From: Sphingorhabdus sp. EL138
GTDB lineage: Bacteria; Pseudomonadota; Alphaproteobacteria; Sphingomonadales; Sphingomonadaceae
Direction of reading: 5' to 3'
Length of the DNA: 64,000 nucleotides
NCBI RefSeq assembly: GCF_900258045.1
Contig: NZ_OGVD01000003.1
Coordinates: 310,001-374,000, forward strand
The notes beneath the pieces were generated by a model. It was not told where the DNA came from and made no database searches. It saw only the letters and a list, made by a program, of their open reading frames with translations. Of this stretch, positions 49,827-57,600 are shown piece after piece. Made by a program: the position numbers and the translations under genes. Numbering within the stretch: position 1 is the stretch's first letter; each line of letters opens with the position of its first letter.

Positions 49827-51362
49827 TTATTTGGCGGTTTTCCTGCGACCCTTGCCTGCCGTAGCGGCACGCGAAGTCAGGCGCTTTTTCGGTTTTTTTG
49901 CTGCAGCCTTTTTCGCTTTGGGTTTTTTGGGCGCGGCCGCACTCGCTTTCTTCGCCGCCGCCAACAAAGCCTTGAAGCTCTTCTCAGCGAAATCAACATA
50001 GGCTGCAGGGTCCGGAAGCATCTCACGGTCCGCTGTAATCGTCAGCATGACCTCTCCATGATAGCTGGTGACGATATGGAAAACACCCATACCGTCCGTC
50101 GGCAATCCCATGCCAAAGCTGCGTTTCAGCTCGGCCCCGGCAAAATACATCGAGACCGGCGGTCCCGGTACATTGGTAACAACCGTATTCATCTGAGGCG
50201 CAACGGTCTGCCCCAGCCCCATGCGCGCAGCCAGCTTCGTAGCCGCTGCTGTCAGGCCCGCTGGCATTGCACCGCTTAACTCCATCAACGTCCGCGCACC
50301 GACCGCCTCGACCATATGCTTGGAACGGTTTGTCTCCTTCGCAACGAATTCCAACCGTTTTGCAGCGTCAGCAATATGAGTGCCGAGACCGACCGTCATC
50401 ATCGACACCTGGTTCCCGCCAGCCGCTTCGCCATTGTCATCGCGCACCGAAATTGGCGCGCCCGCTTTTAAGGTATTATCCGGCAGCTCGCCTTTGCTTT
50501 CCAGATAGGCGCGCATCGTGCCGCCAACCACGGTCAACATAACATCATTGACCGTTACACCGGGAAAGGCGGCGCGGATTGCCTTGATATCAGAGAGCGG
50601 AAATATCTTACCGTCAAATACACGGTGCGGTGTCAATCGGTCACCAAAGCGGGTCTTGGGAATGCCGGTTGCGGCGTCCTTTTGCTGCTTATTCTCTCTC
50701 GCGAAATCAAACATCCGCTTCGGTACGGGAAGAAGCTTGCCTAGATTTTGCAAACCGCGCACCGGATTCGCGATATTATTGACCTGCGCCCGCACCAGCA
50801 GGTTCAGATCATTCGGCTTCGTTTCTGGTCGCCATTGCCTGTCCCATTTGCGCGGTTTCATTTTGGCATCAAGATCATGCAACGCCAAAGTCATTTGCAG
50901 TCCGGATTGCCCGTCCACCGCCGCATGGTGGAATTTGTGCACTAGGGCGAAGCTGCCCTTGGGAATGCCCTCTACATTGTCGAGACCTTCAATGACGGTG
51001 AACTCCCATAAAGGGCGATCCATATCCAACGGGCGCGCATAAATCCGTGCCGCCTGAATACAAAGCTGTCGCCAGTCGCCCGGTTGCGGCAAGGCAATAT
51101 GACGGACATGATATTCGAGATCGAAATTGTCATCCTCAATCCAGTAGGGATGATCCAGATCGAGCGGCACTCGCACCAGTTTCTGACGGAAAATCCGCGC
51201 GCCATCCAGGCGACCTTCAATATAGCGCAAAATGTCCTTGAACCCGACCTTGCCGCCGGGAGCGGTGGAGGGGTCATAGATAAGCAGCTGGCCGATATGC
51301 ATCGGCGTATTGCGTGTTTCCGTATAGGCAAACATCGCATCAAGTGCGCCTAATTGTTCCAT
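49827..51362 (-). CDS. Wax ester synthase/diacylglycerol acyltransferase with basic tail
   Basis: Bifunctional WS/DGAT acyltransferase of 511 residues, which esterifies acyl-CoA with fatty alcohol or diacylglycerol to make storage lipids. The catalytic HHxxxDG is in VHKFHHAAVDGQSG (near residue 130), PLWEFTVIEGL precedes it, and the NPLWR-type and ND motifs follow (TVNDVMLTVVGGTMRAYL, NTVVTNVPGPP). The C-terminal 50 residues are Lys/Ala/Pro-rich (KKPKAKKAAAKKPKKR), histone H1- or AlgP-like, which is not part of the usual enzyme. ATG 51362 gives the family start MEQLGALDAMF; 51368 is an alternative. Confidence 0.9.
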   Translation of the reverse strand: MEQLGALDAMFAYTETRNTPMHIGQLLIYDPSTAPGGKVGFKDILRYIEGRLDGARIFRQKLVRVPLDLDHPYWIEDDNFDLEYHVRHIALPQPGDWRQLCIQAARIYARPLDMDRPLWEFTVIEGLDNVEGIPKGSFALVHKFHHAAVDGQSGLQMTLALHDLDAKMKPRKWDRQWRPETKPNDLNLLVRAQVNNIANPVRGLQNLGKLLPVPKRMFDFARENKQQKDAATGIPKTRFGDRLTPHRVFDGKIFPLSDIKAIRAAFPGVTVNDVMLTVVGGTMRAYLESKGELPDNTLKAGAPISVRDDNGEAAGGNQVSMMTVGLGTHIADAAKRLEFVAKETNRSKHMVEAVGARTLMELSGAMPAGLTAAATKLAARMGLGQTVAPQMNTVVTNVPGPPVSMYFAGAELKRSFGMGLPTDGMGVFHIVTSYHGEVMLTITADREMLPDPAAYVDFAEKSFKALLAAAKKASAAAPKKPKAKKAAAKKPKKRLTSRAATAGKGRRKTAK

Positions 51363-51457
51363 GGACATCCCCCTCGTGATTCTTGCTGGGACAAGCATAA
51401 ATCAGATTGGTTAAAGAAGCGAATCGGTTAAGCAATCGGGAGAAGCGCAAGACCAGG

Positions 51458-53608
51458 CTAATTGGTCAGGGAGGCTTCACTTCTGAACAGGCGTGTCACT
51501 TTATCGAGCAAGCCGCCGGCGACCGATCGACCGGTCGCAGCAATTTCAACACTACCCGGGGTCAGCTGCAACGCCTCACCATCCTCATAGGTTTTTTTCG
51601 AGGCGATCAGGCGAACGCGGTAAAGCGCCGTTCGCGGGCGCAAGATATTCTCGTCCTTGTCGGATGCGATGGGACCGCCATTGACGGAGGCCAATATCGG
51701 TTGATCGATCCTTTCAACCGCGTTTGTTGATTTTTCGACCAGCTTGGCCGCCCGGGATGCCTGTACCGGATCATCCGGAACAAAGCGGCCGCGCGCGTCC
51801 TTGGAAATGCGCCAGATATCGTCTTCGCTAACATAGGCCTGAATATCATAGTCATCGGATGTGACGACATAGGCAATGGCTTCCGCCCCGCCGAGCCAGC
51901 GCCCGCTGTGAATATCCGGCGACAGGTCGGTCACAATCCCGGCAATTGGTGCGCGCAGGACGAGCCGTTCGCTGCGCAGTTCGAGGCCGCTGAGCTGATC
52001 CTGTTCCTGCTTGAGTTCCCGTTCGAGAACCATGCGGTTGGACAGATCAATCTCGTCCGCCGCACCGCGACCAAATTGCAGTTGCAGATTGGCTATTCTC
52101 ACCTTGGTGGCCGCGATGGATTGTTCCAGCTCGGGAGCCGAGAGTTGAACCAGTGGCGCGCCGGCCGCAACTCTCTGGCCATTCTCGACAAACAGCTTTT
52201 CCACCTTGCCCGGGTCACCAGCGACAATCGGAGACGCCCCAATCGGGGTGAGCACGGCTGGCGCGCTGATATGGCGATCGAGTGGCAACAGGCAAAGCAG
52301 CAGGGCGACGCCGCCGCCAATCAACAGCAACCGCGTCCGCGACGTGGCCAAAATCCGGTCCTTCATACTTGCCCAGACCTTGAATTCCGAGACCACAGGC
52401 CGGGCTATGAACACGGCAATCTCAACAACAAACAGGATTACCCCGAGCAATTTAAAAAACAGCGTGTAGACCAACAGCGCGATACCGATGAACAGGAACA
52501 GGCGGTAGATCCAGGTCATCCACGCATAAACGATCATCCCGCGGCGCAATCGGCCGGGTACCTGTTCGGGTGCGTCATCACCCAAAGCGAATAGCATCTC
52601 ACGCAGCCGCCAGCGGCCCAGTGCGAAGGCGCGCGGTTGCAGATTGGGCACACCGAGCCAGTCGGACAGGACATAATAGCCGTCAAAGCGCATGAACGGA
52701 TTGAGATTGATCGCCAGACTCATCACCCAGCTGGTGGTCGCAAGAATGAAGGCGACACTGCGCAGCATGCCATCTGGCAACAGCACCCAGGCCATGGTCG
52801 CAAGCCCGGCGATCATTAGCTCGACCGTGACACCGGCACAATCAATCATCAGCCGCTGCTTGCGCGAGGTCAGCCGCCAGGCGCCGGATGTATCGGTATA
52901 GAGGACCGGCATCATCACCAGAAAGCTGACGCCCATGCTCGGCACACGGCAGCCAAAGCGCGTGGCCGTATAGGCATGGCCCAGCTCATGGAGGATCTTG
53001 ATGACAAACAGGCCGAGACCATAAGCGATCAGCCCTTGCCAGCTGAAGAAATAGAGGAAGGATGCGAGGAAGCTGTCCCATTGCCGCGAAACAAGAAACA
53101 GACCGGTGAGCGCCAGCAAAGCAAAGAAGGTCAGGGCCGGATAGGACCAGAGTGGCGCAACCTTGTCGATCGTCCGTTCCAGAAAAGCCGCCGGCTTGAC
53201 GATCGGGATGCGGATAAAGAGATAATTGTCCAGCGTCCATTTCCACCACGCCTTTTTGGCCGTTTCCCGCTGTTCCGTGAAGCTGGCAACGGCGTCGCCC
53301 ATTGGCGTTACGGTGAGGCTGTTCGACAGGGAAAAGTCGACCACTTGACCAAAGGCGGTGTTGATTTCTTCCTCGTCCAGCCCTTCTGCGACCAGATCAT
53401 CATTGACCTTCGCCAGATCGCCGGATGCCCAGCGGGAAAGGATGCGATATTCAATCTGGCCCAGTTGAAAGAACAGGTGCCGCACCGGATCAAACAGGGT
53501 CCAGCTGGGTGCGCCTGTAACTAGGGCTGCGCCCGGCTCAATCCGCAGTTCTTGCCGCAGTGGAGGCAACAAGGGCCGTTCCGGTTCGACAGGCGCAGCA
53601 GCAGTCAT
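51458..53608 (-). CDS. PqqD-like / M50 metalloprotease / HlyD adaptor fusion
   Basis: A 716-residue multidomain membrane protein. Residues about 17-100 look like a PqqD-type winged helix (PSWTLFDPVRHLFFQLGQIE, then ILSRWASGD). Residues about 150-405 are a site-2-type (M50) intramembrane protease with HELGH at 207-211 and the second zinc/catalytic motif NPFMRFDGYY at 303-312. A further membrane helix near 420-437 leads to a lipoyl/HlyD adaptor (about 440-620) with a beta-barrel tail. Start ATG 53608 overlaps the stop of the preceding gene (ATGA). Last of the export-cluster genes after the giant repeat protein. Probably a secretion or maturation component in the inner membrane; the role is inferred. 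Confidence 0.85.
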   Translation of the reverse strand: MTAAAPVEPERPLLPPLRQELRIEPGAALVTGAPSWTLFDPVRHLFFQLGQIEYRILSRWASGDLAKVNDDLVAEGLDEEEINTAFGQVVDFSLSNSLTVTPMGDAVASFTEQRETAKKAWWKWTLDNYLFIRIPIVKPAAFLERTIDKVAPLWSYPALTFFALLALTGLFLVSRQWDSFLASFLYFFSWQGLIAYGLGLFVIKILHELGHAYTATRFGCRVPSMGVSFLVMMPVLYTDTSGAWRLTSRKQRLMIDCAGVTVELMIAGLATMAWVLLPDGMLRSVAFILATTSWVMSLAINLNPFMRFDGYYVLSDWLGVPNLQPRAFALGRWRLREMLFALGDDAPEQVPGRLRRGMIVYAWMTWIYRLFLFIGIALLVYTLFFKLLGVILFVVEIAVFIARPVVSEFKVWASMKDRILATSRTRLLLIGGGVALLLCLLPLDRHISAPAVLTPIGASPIVAGDPGKVEKLFVENGQRVAAGAPLVQLSAPELEQSIAATKVRIANLQLQFGRGAADEIDLSNRMVLERELKQEQDQLSGLELRSERLVLRAPIAGIVTDLSPDIHSGRWLGGAEAIAYVVTSDDYDIQAYVSEDDIWRISKDARGRFVPDDPVQASRAAKLVEKSTNAVERIDQPILASVNGGPIASDKDENILRPRTALYRVRLIASKKTYEDGEALQLTPGSVEIAATGRSVAGGLLDKVTRLFRSEASLTN

Positions 53609-54999
53609 AGGCCGATAGTTTGTCTGAAGCTCGCTATCGGACGCTTGAGCAGCGAATAGATGAGCGGCACCCACTCGCCATAAAGCTTGGCCGTGCCGCG
53701 CGAGCCGATGCGCGGATTGCCCGACGTCGGCTTGGCCGTCACGGCGAAAGCCAATATGCCTTCCGCCGTCTGCCGCGCCTGATAGCTGGCATGTTCCACC
53801 TTGCCTTCAATCGCCCAGAGCGGCTGCGCATCGAGCCAGACTTTCACGCGCGATCCGCGTTCCAGCGCCATCTGCTCGGCCGCGGGCAAATCGATGCGCA
53901 GCGCGATCTGACCCGGATCGGCGACCTGCAATATCGGATCGCCGACATTGACGGCCCGCCCTTCCCAGTCGCGGCGGTCACTATAGATTGCCATCCCGCC
54001 ACGTGGAGCCTTGATCTGCGACAACCCCATGATATCATTGGCGAAATTATAGTCCGCCTGGGCCAGTTCATATTCTGCGCGCAGGGTGGCAATCTCGCGG
54101 GTCTCGTCATCCTCGCCAAAGGCGGTGCTGGTGGACCGGTCCACCCGCGCCTTGGCCACGGCCAGTTTTTCCTGCGCCAGTTTCAGTTCGTTGGACAGCT
54201 TCACATCATCAAAGGACACGAGCAGCGCGCCTTCTTCCACCGCCGCATTGGGCGCCACATGGATACGTGAAATCACGCCTGAAAAGGGAGCCGCAACCAT
54301 GAATGGACGCTCGGCAACGACCTCCACGGGTGCAAGCGCCGTCATCCGGACCGGAAAGAGCGCAATGACCAACAGCGCGACCAATATGCCGATTTTCTCC
54401 TTGCGGCCAAAGCGGCCGATGCGTTTGACCGGCTTGTCTCCGGTCAATGCCCGCCAGCTATGCGACACCGTCTCAGACAATCGCGTCAACCGATAACCCT
54501 CGCCTTCGCGAAACGGCGCTTCGCGCATGACCAATAGTCCGCCAAACACCTTTTCCTCGCTGTCCAACAGGGGTTGCCAGCGGCATTCGTTATAAGGATA
54601 TTCCGTCAACGCGGCGTCATCACTCATCGCACCCAGGGTGAAATCATGTGGCCGGTCCAGCCCATCATTTTTCGCCAGTTTCGCAATCAGCTTTTCCATC
54701 GCCTGAATCAGCGGCGCGTTGCGATCGACCGATGATATGCTGGAGGCGCAGACGATATGGAAATCGTCACCAATGCGCGGCTGGCGGGCAATGAACATCT
54801 GCTCATAAGGCAAGATCCGCCGCATTTCATTGGCGACATGATAATGCAGCTCCGCCACGCCCGGCTGGCGACGCACTTCTGCTTCAAACTGCAGCAGGCT
54901 GGCGAGCATGTTTGCATCGCCGGACAGCGGTGCTGCTCCCGTGGCTACGGGTAATATCGCAATCGGTGCAGGGTCGGAATCAGGAGGGCTGGCGGCCAT
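53605..54999 (-). CDS. GAF-like / HlyD periplasmic adaptor hybrid
   Basis: A 464-residue protein. The N-terminal 35-185 region resembles a cytosolic GAF-type sensor domain (LHYHVANEMRRIL, FGGLLVMREAPFREGEGYRLTRLSETV). A single membrane helix at 201-219 follows, then a biotinyl-lipoyl/HlyD adaptor (VVAERPFMVAAPFSGVISRIHV, coiled coil about 262-320, then IKAPRGGMAIYSDRR and a barrel domain). This puts a potential sensor inside and an adaptor outside the membrane. It overlaps the M50-HlyD gene by four bases. Between it and the next upstream gene is a 129-bp gap with a double-hairpin repeat. Confidence 0.82.
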   Translation of the reverse strand: MAASPPDSDPAPIAILPVATGAAPLSGDANMLASLLQFEAEVRRQPGVAELHYHVANEMRRILPYEQMFIARQPRIGDDFHIVCASSISSVDRNAPLIQAMEKLIAKLAKNDGLDRPHDFTLGAMSDDAALTEYPYNECRWQPLLDSEEKVFGGLLVMREAPFREGEGYRLTRLSETVSHSWRALTGDKPVKRIGRFGRKEKIGILVALLVIALFPVRMTALAPVEVVAERPFMVAAPFSGVISRIHVAPNAAVEEGALLVSFDDVKLSNELKLAQEKLAVAKARVDRSTSTAFGEDDETREIATLRAEYELAQADYNFANDIMGLSQIKAPRGGMAIYSDRRDWEGRAVNVGDPILQVADPGQIALRIDLPAAEQMALERGSRVKVWLDAQPLWAIEGKVEHASYQARQTAEGILAFAVTAKPTSGNPRIGSRGTAKLYGEWVPLIYSLLKRPIASFRQTIGL

Positions 55000-55045
55000 C
55001 GGTTTTCCTGTCCTTCAGCATTTTATGCTCCCATTTTCAAATTTG

Positions 55046-55122
55046 GTGCTCCGCACTTGATGCGGAGCCTAGGGTGGCTGTCACGCCCGTCTAACCTGGG
55101 CTCCGCATCAAGTGCGGAGCAC
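55046..55122. repeat. 77-bp double-hairpin repeat
   Basis: Two arms, 55046-55069 and 55099-55122, are perfect inverted repeats of each other over 24 bp, extending to 28 bp with one mismatch. Each arm is itself a hairpin, CTCCGCA-cttga-TGCGGAG. This REP/BIME-like layout interrupts the export operon between the adaptor and the GAF-HlyD genes. Confidence 0.8.
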
Positions 55123-55128
55123 GTTGCT

Positions 55129-56082
55129 CTATTCCTCAATCTGTTGTTTCGATGTTTTTTGCGGCGCTGTTTGTCTGGTAGCATTCGAAGCAACCTTAGC
55201 ATCCGGCTTCACAAACACGCCAGTACCGCTCATCCCCGGCAGGACAAGGCTTTCGGTTTTGTCGACATTGCCTGTCACACGGATAGTCTTGCTCACCGGA
55301 TCGACCGATGCTCCCAGCCGCGTAATCTGGCCGGTCACGTCAGCGCCGGTTTCGTCAATCTTGAACGTGAAGTCGGCTCCGGGCCGCAGCCATGTCAGCC
55401 AGTTGCTCGGTACGATCAGCTCAACCTCTAAATCACCGCCGCTCTGGATCGTTAGCAGCGGCTGCCCGCTCGCCGCAATCTCACCGCGACCTGCAATTTC
55501 TTCAACAACGGTGCCGGAAAAGGGCGCATAGACTGCGCAGTCGGTCAGATTGGCCTTGATCGCATTGGCCTCGGCATTGGCCTTGCCCAGATTGGCTTTG
55601 GCTACGGCGACTTCATTCTTACCGATCGCTTCATATTGGTCGAGCTCGACGTTGGTTTTATACGTCACATTATAGGCATTGGCCGCTGCCTGCGCGGCTC
55701 TCAGCTCTGCCCGGATCGCCGAACAATCAAATTGCGCGAGCAGAGCGCCTTTGCGGAAACTTTGTCCCTTGCCAAAGGGCATGGACGTAATCCGCGCGGT
55801 CATTCGCGATGCAACGGTTGATTCTTGCTTGGGCTTGATCACCCCGCGCACGTCGGGGTCAGACTTCGGTTCCGGCTTTTGCGCCTGTGCCTCCGTCGTT
55901 TCTGTCGCTTTTTCTTCCGCGGCGCTCATTGCCGCTTCATTGCTTGACCAATTGGGGCCATCACCGCTGCTGGCAATGCCCACACCTATGATCGCGGCCA
56001 GCGCAATACCGCCACCCCATAGCCATGGAGCCTTGGATTTTTCCTCTATGTCCGGAATCCCGTCTCCGGTTTCGTCGCTCAT
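55129..56082 (-). CDS. HlyD/RND-type periplasmic adaptor protein
   Basis: A 317-residue membrane-fusion protein. One N-terminal transmembrane helix (about 20-40, PWLWGGGIALAAIIGVGIAS), a linker rich in Glu/Lys, then a split lipoyl domain (IKPKQESTVASRMTARITSM and YAPFSGTVVEEIAGRGEIAASGQPLLTIQ), a hairpin helical region (residues 125-180) and a beta-barrel (VELIVPSNWLTWLRPG). It joins an inner-membrane exporter to TolC. It follows the TolC gene by nine bases. The C-terminus is short. Confidence 0.88.
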   Translation of the reverse strand: MSDETGDGIPDIEEKSKAPWLWGGGIALAAIIGVGIASSGDGPNWSSNEAAMSAAEEKATETTEAQAQKPEPKSDPDVRGVIKPKQESTVASRMTARITSMPFGKGQSFRKGALLAQFDCSAIRAELRAAQAAANAYNVTYKTNVELDQYEAIGKNEVAVAKANLGKANAEANAIKANLTDCAVYAPFSGTVVEEIAGRGEIAASGQPLLTIQSGGDLEVELIVPSNWLTWLRPGADFTFKIDETGADVTGQITRLGASVDPVSKTIRVTGNVDKTESLVLPGMSGTGVFVKPDAKVASNATRQTAPQKTSKQQIEE

Positions 56083-56091
56083 CAGGGCTTC

Positions 56092-57585
56092 CTATTGATC
56101 CAGCTTCATCGCCGCTTCACGTTCCTGCCACAGGCTGGTCAAGGATGTGGTCAAGGTTCCGACATCTTCTCGCCCGGTCAGGTCCGGCGCGAAATCATCT
56201 ATGCCCATGGATGCAAAGAGATTGGCGTAGGCATTTTGCGCCTCCGCATAGGCTATATCATATTTCACCTCGGCCACGAGAGTGTTCATTTCTTCGCGTA
56301 GCAAGGTTTGCTGGCTCATCGCACCCGCCTTGTGGCCAGCGCGGATCTGGTAGAGGATCTTGTCCTGCACCCGGTGCTGATGTTCGGCGGTCTGCAATTC
56401 TTCCTGCAAATGGCCAAAGCGCGCCCGCGATACGTGGACCTGTGTCATCACCGCCATGGTCAGCGCCAGCTCGCGTTGCCGGAGCAGGTCATCCTGCGCC
56501 CGCACCGCCTTTTTCTTGGGGCCGAGTTTGAACAGGTTAAGCACGTTCCAGCTCGCCTGCGCGCCATATTGGAACCAGTTATTGTTGAACAGGAAGTCAT
56601 TGGAATCGACATTCACGCCCAATATGCCGCGGAAACTGGGGAGAGCCGATAAGAGTGTCGCGTCCAGTTCCTTGGCATTGATCCGTTGACGATAGCTGAC
56701 TTCGCGTAGCTCGGCGCGGTTTTTCAGCGCGGTCATCATCATGTCCTCGCCCGAATATTGGACCGCAGGCAAAGTCTCTGTCCGGTCGGGCAGGACCAGC
56801 GCAAATTCAGTGCCGGGGCGCAGGTTCATCAGCGCAGCAAGCTGTGCTTTCGCGACCACCAGTTCGCGCTGCAGTTTGCGGATTTCCGCCTGAATCTGGA
56901 CCAGTTCCCGCTGGTAGGTCAGCGCGGTGAGCGGCGCCGACAGGCGGCGTTCGGCCAGTCTTTCGCTATTGTCGAGCGTGGTGCTGACATTGCCTTCCAG
57001 CTCTTTCAGCTTGGTCAAAAGTCGCTCGGCACTGACAGCACGCCAATAAGACGTGCGGACATCCTCGATAATCCGGTTGGCCACCTTGCGCCGACGTTCC
57101 TGCGAAATCAGGAATCCATCTGCCTTTTGCTGCGCACGAACATAGGATAGGCCAAAGTCGAGCACGTCCCAGCTCAGCGACAGATCAGCGGTAAAAATAT
57201 CGCGCTCGGCCGAGGTGGAGGGTTCCAGCGATTGCCGCCGGGTAATCAGCGAGAGCGAACTGGCACCAGAAAAATTATTCCGTCCGGCATAGCCCGCATT
57301 GGCGACCAGTTGCGGCAACATGTCATAGCGTGACACATTCAGCTCCCGCATCTTGAGCGCCGCTTCCATCAGCTCGACCTTGTAATCGAGATTATATTTG
57401 AGCGCCCGGGCCATCGCCTCATAAAGATTGATCGGTGCGGTCACCGGTTCCTGATCAGCATCCACCGCAACGATATTTTCCCGCGCCGTGGTATCAATTT
57501 GTGATGGTGTGAGCGGTTTGGGATTCACCGCGCAACCAGCCAGCAAGGCCAGTGCCGAAATACTCAGAGTGTGTTTCATGTGCAT
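56092..57585 (-). CDS. TolC family outer-membrane lipoprotein
   Basis: Outer-membrane channel of 497 residues. A lipoprotein signal with lipobox LAGC places the acylated Cys at residue 18 (17 if the second Met is used). The rest has the two tandem OEP repeats of long alpha-helices (RELNVSRYDMLPQLVANAGY, SYWRAVSAERLLTKLKELEGN, then KAQLAALMNLRPGTEF and KKKAVRAQDDLLRQRELALTMAVMTQVH). By family it forms the exit duct for type I secretion or efflux. It starts 15 bases after the giant repeat gene ends, on the same strand. Confidence 0.9.
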   Translation of the reverse strand: MHMKHTLSISALALLAGCAVNPKPLTPSQIDTTARENIVAVDADQEPVTAPINLYEAMARALKYNLDYKVELMEAALKMRELNVSRYDMLPQLVANAGYAGRNNFSGASSLSLITRRQSLEPSTSAERDIFTADLSLSWDVLDFGLSYVRAQQKADGFLISQERRRKVANRIIEDVRTSYWRAVSAERLLTKLKELEGNVSTTLDNSERLAERRLSAPLTALTYQRELVQIQAEIRKLQRELVVAKAQLAALMNLRPGTEFALVLPDRTETLPAVQYSGEDMMMTALKNRAELREVSYRQRINAKELDATLLSALPSFRGILGVNVDSNDFLFNNNWFQYGAQASWNVLNLFKLGPKKKAVRAQDDLLRQRELALTMAVMTQVHVSRARFGHLQEELQTAEHQHRVQDKILYQIRAGHKAGAMSQQTLLREEMNTLVAEVKYDIAYAEAQNAYANLFASMGIDDFAPDLTGREDVGTLTTSLTSLWQEREAAMKLDQ

Positions 57586-57600
57586 ATTCTGCTTCCCTAT

